Positions 26,568-36,000 of a DNA stretch of 64,000 nt are shown piece by piece. The stretch covers positions 11,577 to 75,576 of the forward strand of contig NVWB01000006.1 in NCBI GenBank assembly GCA_002733575.1, read 5' to 3'. Below the pieces are notes generated by a model that saw nothing but the letters and a program-made list of their open reading frames with translations, did no database searches and was not told where the DNA came from. Source of the stretch: Blastopirellula sp. GTDB taxonomy: Bacteria > Planctomycetota > Planctomycetia > Pirellulales > Pirellulaceae. Every line of letters starts with the position of its first letter. Position 1 is the stretch's first letter. A program made the translations under genes and the position numbers.

Positions 26568-27893
26568 CTAAACCCCAAATTGTTTGAGTACCAAATCACA
26601 CACATCGGTATCTGCCAGCGGAGTTTCCAGAAACGCGCCTCTTTCCGAACCGAGCAGAATGCCGCGTTGAAATGGCTCAAGTGCCGGGGCACCATGCGAG
26701 CCGCCGATCAGCGTGGCATCGAGTGGGATACATTTATTCTGCATGTCAAAATGCAATTCGACCGGGTCATAGCCAGGCTTTTGATGAATGTCGACCGTGC
26801 GAGCATAGCCAGGGGCGTTTGCATCATCAAGCCACCAGTAATAGGCTTGCCAGCTATTGGCGGTCGAAATCAAAATCACTTCTCCGCTACGCTCGTGATC
26901 CATTTGGTACTTCTTGCGTTCATCGAGTGCCAGCACTTCGGCAATGCCTTCGACCCCGGTGAAAAGTTGCTTCACCTTTTGAATCACATCAGGGTTCGCA
27001 TCTTTGATATAGACGTGCGAAAACTGGTGATCGGCCAAGGCCCAAGCTTGACTATTTTGATAATCGAGATGTTCGCCATCATCGCGGGTATCAATGGCCA
27101 GCAAGCCTGCCTCACGCAACACACGATTCGGGTAGACGACATGATCAACCGGCACAATCGTATATTCACTAGCGGCCAAATAAAGCACGTTTTTGTCTTG
27201 ATACGCTTCTTTCATTCCAGTAAAGAAACGACCTAGCAGTTCATCCAATTCTTTAACCGCGACCAATGCCGCTTCACTATCTGGCCCTGATTTTTGTGCG
27301 GCGTAGTCTAGATGCGTGATGTAGATGTAGAAGAAATTGGGTTGATGTTTTTTGGCCGCCATCACTGCCGAATCAGCAATCCAAGCCGATGATTTGATAT
27401 TAGCCAAAGGCCCCCAGAAATGTTTCAACGGGAAGTGATCTAACTCATCACGTAGTTCGCCGTAATATTCAATCGGGTGCGTGTAACACCACAACGATTC
27501 CGAACCATCCGGGTTGTGAACGGGTTTCGGCATGCAAACATAGTCGGCGTTGCACTCTTTACTGAGCATCGGAAACCAGGCGGCAGAGGTTAGGCTCGGG
27601 TTATGCTTTTTCAGAATGTCCCAAATCTGCGGTTGCTCGATGACTTTGTTGCCAGCGGTCCACATTTCCACTTCGTTGCGATCACGCCAATAGAACCCAT
27701 TGGCGACCACTCCATGATCAACTGGCAATTGACCTGTCAGCAAATTGGTTTGCACCGGCCAAGTGACTGCCGGAAAACTGGGCACCAACGGCGCACAATC
27801 TCCGCCTTGCATGACCGCAGACAGATTGGGCATATGCTCTAAATCTTGCTCACGTAAACCAGGAATCGAAAGCAATACAACGTGATCAGCCAT
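26568..27893 (-). CDS. Type I phosphodiesterase / alkaline phosphatase-fold protein (EboF-like)
   Basis: The 441-residue product has the alkaline-phosphatase superfamily core of nucleotide pyrophosphatase/phosphodiesterases: [20 protein letters not shown] with the Thr 44 nucleophile, [10 protein letters not shown], a [13 protein letters not shown] segment where NPP enzymes have LDxxGHxxGP, the [11 protein letters not shown] block and IGGSHGAP near the end. The first metal Asp, normally in a VLxxDGLR motif, is not present: this copy reads LLSIPGLRE. The His of the central motif is also Gln. So the metal site differs from well-studied NPPs. It closes a run of three minus-strand genes that resembles part of an ebo cluster. 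Cytosolic, no signal peptide. Confidence 0.82.
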   Translation of the reverse strand: MADHVVLLSIPGLREQDLEHMPNLSAVMQGGDCAPLVPSFPAVTWPVQTNLLTGQLPVDHGVVANGFYWRDRNEVEMWTAGNKVIEQPQIWDILKKHNPSLTSAAWFPMLSKECNADYVCMPKPVHNPDGSESLWCYTHPIEYYGELRDELDHFPLKHFWGPLANIKSSAWIADSAVMAAKKHQPNFFYIYITHLDYAAQKSGPDSEAALVAVKELDELLGRFFTGMKEAYQDKNVLYLAASEYTIVPVDHVVYPNRVLREAGLLAIDTRDDGEHLDYQNSQAWALADHQFSHVYIKDANPDVIQKVKQLFTGVEGIAEVLALDERKKYQMDHERSGEVILISTANSWQAYYWWLDDANAPGYARTVDIHQKPGYDPVELHFDMQNKCIPLDATLIGGSHGAPALEPFQRGILLGSERGAFLETPLADTDVCDLVLKQFGV

Positions 27894-28008
27894 GGGAAGT
27901 TAGCTCTTTAGAAGTTCAATGTTAGCATGGAAGTGGAAGCCACCATTTTCGTCATGATTGCCAGATCATGCAATGACAGGTGCGGGAGAATAAATAATCA
28001 GGAACGAA

Positions 28009-28845
28009 TCAATCAACAAGCGGCTTCAAAAAATCCATCGCTTCTTGGGCGGCGGTGGGGCCTTCGTGGCTGTGGCGGCTGAGTTCTACGTGGAGGCCGC
28101 CTTGGTAGTTGGCTTTTCGGAGGGCTTCGAGGATTGGTGGGAAGTTCATTTCACCTTCGCCGAATTTTAGATGTTCGTGTACGCCAGATTTCATGTCTTC
28201 AATATGAATGTTCACGATGTGATCGGCCCACTTGGCGATTTGATCGGCAATCGGCGTTTCTTGTTGGCAGTGCAAATGGCCCAGATCGAGCGTCAACTTA
28301 AAGTTCGGCGAATCAATTTGCGCGTGCAACTGTTGGTACTTGTCCATGGTGTCGATGAACATGCCTGGCTCTGGTTCGAACCCGAGGATCACGTTTTGAT
28401 CGACTGCATACTGGATCACTAATTTTAGCGATTCAACCAAACGCTCCATCGCCTGTTCATCGGAAATATCTTCTAGCAAGCGACCTGACCAGAGCGAGAC
28501 GCAGTCGCTGCCTAAGTTGGCGGCGGTATCAATGCAGTGGCGTAAAAATTCAAACCGCAGATCACGGCCTTTTTGTTTCGCGCTAACCAGCGTCGGCTCG
28601 TGTTTGTCGCGGGGTTCTAATAAGAACCGGGCGCCGGTTTCAATCACGCTGCGCATGCCGGTTTCACTTAAGCGTTTTTTGATTTGCTCAGCCTGGGCAT
28701 CGGCCAGATAGGTATTACCAAACGGAGTTAAGGTTCCATGGTCAATGGTTAGCGCTACACTTTGGTAGCCGAGATCGGCCAAGAGGTCGATTGCATCGAG
28801 CGGATCATGGTGTGCAAGGCCGTTTGTGTTGTACCCGATCAGCAT
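28009..28845 (-). CDS. TIM-barrel sugar isomerase/epimerase-like protein
   Basis: The 278-residue product has the xylose-isomerase/AP-endonuclease-2 barrel: LADLGYQSVALTIDHG at strand 1-2, GSDCVSLWSGRL, VILGFEPEPGMFIDTMD with the metal Glu, LTLDLGHLHC with Asp and His, VNIHIEDMKSGVHEHLKFGEGEMNF (quoted in part: HIEDMKSGVHEH) and GLHVELSRHSH. The full set of metal-binding Glu, Asp and His residues seems present. It is 115 bases upstream of the phosphodiesterase gene and downstream of the UbiA gene, on the same strand. EboE is a related but longer TIM-barrel protein, so the equivalence is tentative. Sugar substrate unknown. Confidence 0.82.
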   Translation of the reverse strand: MLIGYNTNGLAHHDPLDAIDLLADLGYQSVALTIDHGTLTPFGNTYLADAQAEQIKKRLSETGMRSVIETGARFLLEPRDKHEPTLVSAKQKGRDLRFEFLRHCIDTAANLGSDCVSLWSGRLLEDISDEQAMERLVESLKLVIQYAVDQNVILGFEPEPGMFIDTMDKYQQLHAQIDSPNFKLTLDLGHLHCQQETPIADQIAKWADHIVNIHIEDMKSGVHEHLKFGEGEMNFPPILEALRKANYQGGLHVELSRHSHEGPTAAQEAMDFLKPLVD

Positions 28846-29000
28846 TCGTTATCCGTTACATATCAATTGATTTTATATTCAGTTTTTGAATCTAAGCTTA
28901 AGCAAGGGATTTCAGCATAGGAAACCGGCCCAAGAAAGAGGGGGGTGTGTAGTATAACACTTTCCCCAAAGTTTGGCGCCCTCAGTTCGGCCCCTATTAA

Positions 29001-30029
29001 TTAGGTCGAATAAACCCAACGTCCCAGCCATAACATGGGAATTATTAAAGCGACGACAACAACCGACCACCCGGGCCCACAAACGGCCAAAACGATCGCG
29101 GCATCAAAGATAATGAGCGACAAAATCGCTTGCTTGACTGCCGCTTGTATCTTTTTGGGCTGAGGATCATTGATGGCGACCACACAACGCCTGATGATGA
29201 CCAGCGACAACAAGAGCAATAAACCCCACCAGCCATATTGATCCATCTTCAGACTGACAACTATCGAATCAGTATACGGAATCGCGGCCAACAGACCAAT
29301 GCCGAGCAGCATAACGATAGTTCCACAAATCAGCGAAGTACGATGGCCTGCTTCGGCTTCTTTTCTGGCAAACCATGTGACGCCGACGATGAACAATCCA
29401 ATGGCACAAGCCACGGTAAGTTGACCAAGATCATAGCCGAGGAAAATTTGATCCGACTCAGGTGCCAGTTGCTTAGCCAGGCTCATGCCTAATAAGATGT
29501 TCAGAACCCGACAGCTTCCCATGACCAGCGGGGCCAGCACGGTTTTTTTCAAAACGCCGTCATACAAAAGCACGGCTGTGGCCAACATGGCGGCAATGGC
29601 TCCGCCTCGCCAGGCGATCTCTGCATGATCGGGAAACAAATATCCGGCCAAGCCAGCTAACAGAACACCGACGATTAAAAATTCAAACCCAAGCCACGCC
29701 GCTAATCGGGTTGAGACTTTGCCACTAGGCAAAGGGCGGTCTGGTCGTTGCTGCCGGTCGACTTCTACATCAAAGTAATCGTTGAGGATCATGCCTGCGA
29801 TATAGATCAGACTGGATGAAACCAGCAAGCAGATAAATAACGCGATAGGATTTAAACTGGCTTTTCCGTCGATGTCTGCAAATTGCGAAACAACCAAGTA
29901 GCCCATGAAAATATCGGCCCATGCAGTGAACACATTTGGCAAGCGAAACAGCTTGGCATAGGTCAATAACGTGGAATCAGGCGAACTCGGTTCGGGCGAA
30001 TCGGCGAGCGTGGGTGTCTCTTCAGACAA
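29001..30029 (-). CDS. UbiA-family prenyltransferase (EboC-like)
   Basis: The 342-residue membrane protein has about eight or nine helices. The first Asp-rich motif is NDYFDVEVD followed by RQQRPDRPLPSG, typical of UbiA enzymes that bind prenyl-diphosphate through magnesium. The N-terminal LLTYAKLFRLPNVFTAWADI resembles EboC and related proteins rather than MenA or UbiA proper. The second motif is less obvious. It should join a prenyl chain to an aromatic or sugar-like acceptor, not identified. The start is TTG (30029, GAAAG 8 bases upstream); another in-frame TTG at 30035 is possible, so the N-terminus is uncertain. Confidence 0.85.
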   Translation of the reverse strand: MSEETPTLADSPEPSSPDSTLLTYAKLFRLPNVFTAWADIFMGYLVVSQFADIDGKASLNPIALFICLLVSSSLIYIAGMILNDYFDVEVDRQQRPDRPLPSGKVSTRLAAWLGFEFLIVGVLLAGLAGYLFPDHAEIAWRGGAIAAMLATAVLLYDGVLKKTVLAPLVMGSCRVLNILLGMSLAKQLAPESDQIFLGYDLGQLTVACAIGLFIVGVTWFARKEAEAGHRTSLICGTIVMLLGIGLLAAIPYTDSIVVSLKMDQYGWWGLLLLLSLVIIRRCVVAINDPQPKKIQAAVKQAILSLIIFDAAIVLAVCGPGWSVVVVALIIPMLWLGRWVYST

Positions 30030-30212
30030 GGTTCAATCTTTCAAATGACAGCAATGGGGAAGAATCGTTCATCTTATTATAGCCTGTCAAAGCATTCGTC
30101 CCAATTGGGCAATGAACTTGAATTACCCTAATTTACACAGAAGCGGCTTTGTCTGTTAAACTTATAGACTAGAATTTTTCATTATCTGAAGCAATTACCC
30201 GGAGCTTTGCAG

Positions 30213-30791
30213 TTGAGTTCATCGTTTGAATCAAAAGAATCCTTACTGGCAGAATTCCAAATACTTTGGGACGATGCTGAAGCTATATGGAACGCCAACC
30301 TGATGGAATCTGATTTCCAGGGCTATGTGAGCTCAGATTTCCCAGGCGTGTTTGAAGAACTGTACAAGCTGCGCGGTCGCGTTCACACCGTACTGGAATG
30401 GGGGTCAGGGCTCGGGGTGATTGCCATGATGGCGGCCCGCATGGGATTTTCTGCTTATGGCATTGAATCAGAAGCCAGGATCGTTCAGTTAGCAGAGGAA
30501 CTGGCTGAAAAACATGACTCAACCGCAACCTTCATGCACGGTACCTTTATCCCAGAAGAATTTGAGTGGGAGCCAGAAATCGGCGACGAATTTCAAGGAA
30601 CCGAAATGGAAGGGGAATCGGCCTACGACAAACTGGATATGGAACTGCGAGACTTTGACCTAGTGTTCGCCTACCCTTGGCCAGACGAACACTCGTTGTT
30701 CCATACCATCATGCGCGAACATGGTGCCAGAAATGCTCTGCTGTTGACCTATGATGGCCGAGAAGGCATTTCGCTGACACGCATGGACTAG
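30213..30791 (+). CDS. Class I SAM-dependent methyltransferase-like protein
   Basis: The 192-residue product has a Rossmann methyltransferase core: VLEWGSGLGVIAMMAARMGF as motif I, YGIESEARIVQLAEELAEKH as motif II, and DLVFAYPWPDEHSLF where the catalytic motif IV (D/N-P-P-Y/F) would be; here it is AYPWP. The start is TTG at 30213, chosen because CCGGAG lies 8 bases before it; the TTG at 30207 would be only 2 bases from the same site. Substrate unknown. The gene is divergent from the UbiA-type gene and is followed 12 bases later by a small membrane-anchored protein, so these two could form a unit. Confidence 0.75.
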   Translation: MSSSFESKESLLAEFQILWDDAEAIWNANLMESDFQGYVSSDFPGVFEELYKLRGRVHTVLEWGSGLGVIAMMAARMGFSAYGIESEARIVQLAEELAEKHDSTATFMHGTFIPEEFEWEPEIGDEFQGTEMEGESAYDKLDMELRDFDLVFAYPWPDEHSLFHTIMREHGARNALLLTYDGREGISLTRMD

Positions 30792-30803
30792 AGGGAGAGA
30801 TAG

Positions 30804-31388
30804 GTGAACAGGCTTAGATACAACAAGCTTACTGGAATCATTGTTGTTTTGATTCTTGTATCGCTTTATTTCGGTCAATCGATACTTCCAGAAATCGATC
30901 CAAACAGAAGTCCTAGAGCGGCAGGTGTTCCATTATCCTCTCAAGTCTTTATCGATCCGTATGATTCTTTCCATCACACGGTTGTAATCGATGGCAATAA
31001 GATTGAATTGACATTATTTGAAGCGTCGTATAATTATGATCTAGAATTGTTACTGATCATAATCCAGACCGAAAAACCTTTCGGAGTATTGCTTGAGGTG
31101 GATAACCCAAAGTCAATGCTTCTGCTCAATACCGGCTCAGAGATCGTTTTACCTGATAATTGGAAAAATGAACCTGAAAAAATGATCATGTCTGAGAAGA
31201 CGTATTCCAAAGCCCAAGCGATTCGATTCAAAGTAAAGGCTTCTCAACTTCAAGGCAACGACTTTCGATTGGAGTGGCAAAATCCCGATGGCACTCCAGC
31301 CGAATATCCCCCTATTCCCTTTCAAGGGATAGGACAAATGCGGGACTCTCTTCGTTACGATTCAACCTACATCGAGTTCCCTGAGTAA
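30804..31388 (+). CDS. Hypothetical single-helix membrane-anchored protein
   Basis: The 194-residue product has an N-terminal signal anchor (about 9-28, LTGIIVVLILVSLYFGQSIL) and a soluble beta-rich domain with no motif I can name (HHTVVIDGNKIELTLFEA, PFGVLLEVDNPKSMLLLNTG). The start is GTG at 30804 with GGGAG upstream, 12 bases after the methyltransferase stop. Its last 22 bases overlap the end of the converging TAXI gene. Probably periplasmic. Confidence 0.62.
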   Translation: MNRLRYNKLTGIIVVLILVSLYFGQSILPEIDPNRSPRAAGVPLSSQVFIDPYDSFHHTVVIDGNKIELTLFEASYNYDLELLLIIIQTEKPFGVLLEVDNPKSMLLLNTGSEIVLPDNWKNEPEKMIMSEKTYSKAQAIRFKVKASQLQGNDFRLEWQNPDGTPAEYPPIPFQGIGQMRDSLRYDSTYIEFPE

Positions 31389-32686
31389 AAAATGATCTTC
31401 AACTGAATCTTACTGATCAAGTTGGCACACTGCATCAAGAAGATCGAAAAGGAACGATGGTCTTGGAGTTCTTCGTGGGAGAGTTCGTCGAGGGCTCGTA
31501 GTTTAATCTCGGTGACATCGTCTAAATAACCTTCGAGTTTTTCGTGACAGGTCTCGTTCATTTGCATACGCTCGACACGTAAGGTACGCTCCAGAAATTC
31601 GTTCAGACGAACTTTCTGCACGTCCAATACCTGCTGTCGTTTTGCTTCTTTATGCCGCCGCCAATAATCCCACGACAAAAACACCCCGGCCCCAATTGCT
31701 ACAATCAATTCTCGACCAGCAGCAATGGTTTCGAGCCAACCGGCCAACCAGCCAAAGCCATACAGAGGATCTTGATAGCTGTTGACCGCAGGGTGTGTGC
31801 GAACAAAAGAAAATTCGGCATCGTCAGGATGAAGCGATTTAGCCGGAAATCGATGACGAAATTTATGTTCGTGCAGACAATCTAATATGCTAGAAACCAA
31901 CATATCGGAAGCGTCATCTCGAACAACTATTAACGAGAGTGTACTGACAGTTGGGATTGTTTCACGGGGAAACGGAGGCCAGAGTTCGGCTGGAATCGTG
32001 GTTGCTTGAAAATGCCCATATTTTTGCTCCAAAGCTTTTGACGAAATCGGTAACAACTCGAACTCTCCCCTAGAGATTACTTGCTTTATATTCGGGGCAT
32101 TCAGGCCGATGGTCACAATGGCTGCATCATATTTCTTTTCGGGGTCATCTAGCAGTTCAGTAAAATGAACTTCCTCGGCGATAATTGATCCTTCTACACC
32201 ATAATGCTGCAATAGATCTTTGGCACTTTGGCGCATACCAGACTCTGGCAAGCCAACAATGACCTTTTTGCCAGCCAAATCGGCGACGGAGTTGACTTGA
32301 TCTGGATCAGGCCCTATTAACTCCTTACGAACAATCACCATCATCAAATCATGATGCAGAGGAGCCACGACCGAAATTCCTTCCATCGAACCCGCCCCGG
32401 CTTGGACAATGGCAATATCAATTTTACCTTGCCTAAGTAAATTGCAGTTGTCATTGCTGCCATCGGTTGAAATCAGTTCCACCTGATGCCCAGTCCGTTT
32501 GATTAGCAGTTCATGAAGCGTATTACCCAATTCATGATACAACCCTCCCTGTTGTGCGGTGCCAATTTTGATTGGCTCAGGCAGTCTGTCTCTGGTATAG
32601 ACCCAAGAAATCAAGGAAACGAGTATTAACGCAACCATTCCCCCGGTAAGCCACTTATGCCAACGCGGATTTGTAGTACTTGCCAA
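31367..32686 (-). CDS. TAXI-family TRAP-type solute-binding protein with C-terminal anchor
   Basis: The 439-residue product has a signal anchor (13-30), then a TAXI-type periplasmic binding domain: IKIGTAQQGGLYHELGNTL, RTGHQVELISTDGSNDN, DIAIVQAGAG and VIVGLPESGMRQSA. After about residue 310 comes a second helix (LIVAIGAGVFLSWDYW) and a 90-residue helical, charged C-terminal part, likely cytosolic. TAXI proteins normally feed glutamate or other acids to TRAP permeases; no TRAP membrane subunit is in the window. The second helix and tail make a sensor or docking role possible. The start is TTG at 32686, supported by AGGAGG 8 bases upstream. Confidence 0.8.
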   Translation of the reverse strand: MASTTNPRWHKWLTGGMVALILVSLISWVYTRDRLPEPIKIGTAQQGGLYHELGNTLHELLIKRTGHQVELISTDGSNDNCNLLRQGKIDIAIVQAGAGSMEGISVVAPLHHDLMMVIVRKELIGPDPDQVNSVADLAGKKVIVGLPESGMRQSAKDLLQHYGVEGSIIAEEVHFTELLDDPEKKYDAAIVTIGLNAPNIKQVISRGEFELLPISSKALEQKYGHFQATTIPAELWPPFPRETIPTVSTLSLIVVRDDASDMLVSSILDCLHEHKFRHRFPAKSLHPDDAEFSFVRTHPAVNSYQDPLYGFGWLAGWLETIAAGRELIVAIGAGVFLSWDYWRRHKEAKRQQVLDVQKVRLNEFLERTLRVERMQMNETCHEKLEGYLDDVTEIKLRALDELSHEELQDHRSFSIFLMQCANLISKIQLKIIFYSGNSM

Positions 32687-33021
32687 AGAATTGACCTCCT
32701 AGAATTGCACATTGAAGGGATGCTTCCAATAAACTTCATTGGAATCACTCAATAGTACCAAACATTGTAACGATATTCTTACCCTTAAAGAATTAGGCAT
32801 GAATAAAAGATAAGGCATCTGGAAAACTAGCATGTTGGCCCTGCACATGGTACGATGGTCGCTTGATTATCGTTTTCCGTATAACCAATCAAGAAATCCC
32901 ACCTTCAGACATCATTCGTTGGAACAACTATTCTCTAGAGAATGACGTCTATCCTGTTATATAGACAAATTACGCTGGCACGTTTTCTCAAACATTGCTT
33001 CCCCTTTGAATTTAAAGAAAC
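32687..33021. other. Divergent promoter region, 335 bp
   Basis: Between the TAXI gene and the giant cytochrome-type gene, which point away from each other. It must hold both promoters; no clear operator palindrome, RNA or open frame was found. Confidence 0.5.
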
Positions 33022-36000
33022 ATGATGAAACGACACTTTCAGACTGGCATCGCCCTGACGCTCTTACTAACACTCATAGGACTGACTTCATCGTCGAGTC
33101 AGGCCGCCGATGGCATTGAGCTAAAACCGGGTGACAACATCAGCTACATCGGCAACACCCTGGGTGATCGTATGCAGCATCACGCTTGGCTAGAAACCTA
33201 TCTGCACGCCGCACACCCCAAACACAATCTAACTTTCCGAAATCTTAGCTTCCCCGGAGACGAACTGGTCAAACGACCTCGCTCTGCTAACTTTGGTAGC
33301 ACTGACCAGTGGCTGACCAAAAATGAAACCGATGTCATCTTTGGTTTCTTTGGCTACAACGAAGCATTGCGGGGTGAAGCCGGATTGGAGCAGTTCAAAA
33401 AAGAACTAGCCACCACCATCGACGAGATGAAGGCTCAAAAATACAACGGCAAGTCGGCTCCGCGAATTGTCATGTTCTCGCCAATTGCTCATGAGAACTT
33501 AAACAGCCATAATCTGCCCGATGGAACCGAGAACAACAAAAACCTCAAACTTTACACCGATATGATGTATGAAGTTTGCAAAGAAAAAGAAGTCACGTTT
33601 GTCGACCTTTTCTCTGCTTCGCGAGCATTGTATGCCAAAGCCGACAAGCCGCTTACTCTAAACGGAATCCATCTACTTGATCACGGCAACCAAGCCGTGG
33701 CTCAAGTGGTCATGCAGGAAGTATTCGGCAAGCAAGCAGCCGACAATCCGAAACTACACGAGGCAGTTCTCGACAAAAACTATCACTGGTTTAGTCGATA
33801 CCGTGTGGTCGATGGGTACAACGTCTATGGGGGTCGATCCAAACTCAACTGGTTCGGTCAATCCAACGCCGATGTCCTGATGCGTGAGATGGAAATCTTT
33901 GATGTGATGACGGCCAACCGTGACGAAAAAATCTGGGCCATTGCTCAAGGCAAAGACTTCAAGGTTAAAGATGATAATCTACCCGAAGAAATTGCAGTCA
34001 AAACCAACAAGCCAGGCAAACTAGAAGGCGGCAAACATCCGTACTTTAGCGGCCTTGAGGGTATCAGCAAAATGAAAATCGCCGAAGGGATGCAAGTCAA
34101 TCTTTTCGCATCAGAAGAAATGTTCCCCGAGTTGATCAACCCGGTTCAAATGGCGGTCGATACCGATGGCCGGTTGTTCGCTTCGGTTTGGCCTTCGTAT
34201 CCTCACTGGAACCCTACCAAGCCACGTACCGACCGCATTGTTTGCCTGCCTGATGAAGATGGCGATGGCGTGGCCGATAAATGTATCATCTTTGCTGACA
34301 AATTAAACAGTATCACCGGATTTGAATTTTGGGGTGGCGGCATGCTCGTTTCTTCCCCGCCAGAAATCTGGTTCTTAAAAGATACCGATGGAGACGACAA
34401 AGCCGACGTTAAAATTCGTATGCTTCAAGGCGTCTCAAGTGCCGACTCGCATCACACGGCCAATGCCATTGTGATGGGCCCTGATGGTTGGCTCTACTGG
34501 TCACGCGGTGTGTTTCATGTGACGAATATGGAAACCCCGACCAAAACCTATCGCTCCACCAGTTCTGGCGTGCATCGTTTCAATCCTCGCACGTTTGAAA
34601 TGGAATTCCATTTCCCGATCGGCCCTAATCCACATGGCGATGTCTTTGACCAATGGGGATACCATTTCGTCAACGATGGAACCGGCGGCACAGGAAGCTA
34701 TGCCAATATCGGCAAAGGTATTGGCAACAAGAAATGGTTTGAAAAACGAGTACGTCCGGTTGCTGCAACCGGGATACTTTCGAGCCCTAACTTCCCAGAT
34801 GCCAACCAAGGCAACTTCCTGATCTGTAACACGATTGGTTTTCTCGGTGTGCTTCAACACGAAGTGAAATACAACGGAGCCGATATTACGGCGGAAGAAG
34901 TTGAACCGATTTTGGTTTCGACCGATCCAAACTTCCGACCAACCGATGTTGAAATCGGCGGCGATGGTGCCTTGTATGTATCGGACTGGTGCAACGTATT
35001 AGTCGGTCACATGCAGCACAATATCCGTGACCCTAGCCGGGATGCTGCTCATGGGCGTATTTACCGTGTAACCGCAAAGGGTGGCAAGGTAATGAAACCT
35101 GCCAAGATGAAAGGCAAACCAGTCGCGGAAGCTTGTGAAAACTTCTTCACGCCTGCCAATGCCGTTCGATACCGGGCCCGCTTGGAACTAAGTGGCCGTG
35201 ACACTGAAAGTGTGACTCAAGAAGTCGCACAATGGGCCGCGAAATTGAATCCAGCCAATGATTCGGCTGATCGTAACGAAGCCCAAGCATTACTCGAATG
35301 CCTCTGGGTATTCGAAGAGCATCGCATCGTCAACATGGAACTCTTGAATAAAGTTTTCCAAGCCAATGACCCTCGTATTCGATCCGCCGCGATTCGTACG
35401 TTAGGGCACTGGGGCAATCGAGCCAGTAACTGGGAAGCACCGCTGTTGGCGGCTGCCCGAGATCCCGCAGGTTTGGTTCGTGCAGAAGCAGTCAAAGCGG
35501 CCGTTTCGTTTGACGGCCTAGTAGCGGCTGAAGCCGTGTTTGAAGTGGCCAACCAGCCGACCGACCCTGAACTTGATTTCGTACTAAGATACGCAACCGG
35601 TCAATTGAAAGTTGACAGCATTGTCAAAGAAGCCATCGCGTCTGGCAAAAAACTATCCAGCGCTGCACAGCTTTATGTGCTGCGAAATGCCAGTGTTAAT
35701 GATCTACTTAAACTAGAACGAACGGCTGCCGTTTATCAAGCCATTTTATCTCGCAAAGGGGTTTCACTAAATCACTTACGTGACTCCCTCACTGGCTTGG
35801 CTGAAATGCAAAAGACCAACAAGCTGAACCTGCTACTTGACCTGTTTGAAGGTGGAGACGCTCGAGGTGAAACCGACAACTTGAGCAGCTTCGGACAACT
35901 GCTCACAGAGTTCTCGGCTGATCAATTAGGTGCAGTCAGCAACCGCATTGAGAACTTGGCACTGAGTGGTAAAAATGATACTACCCGGCGTGTTGCTTAC

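Noticed and set aside
26580-27236. Plus-strand frame of 218 codons opposite the phosphodiesterase
   Set aside because: Antisense shadow of a clear conserved gene.
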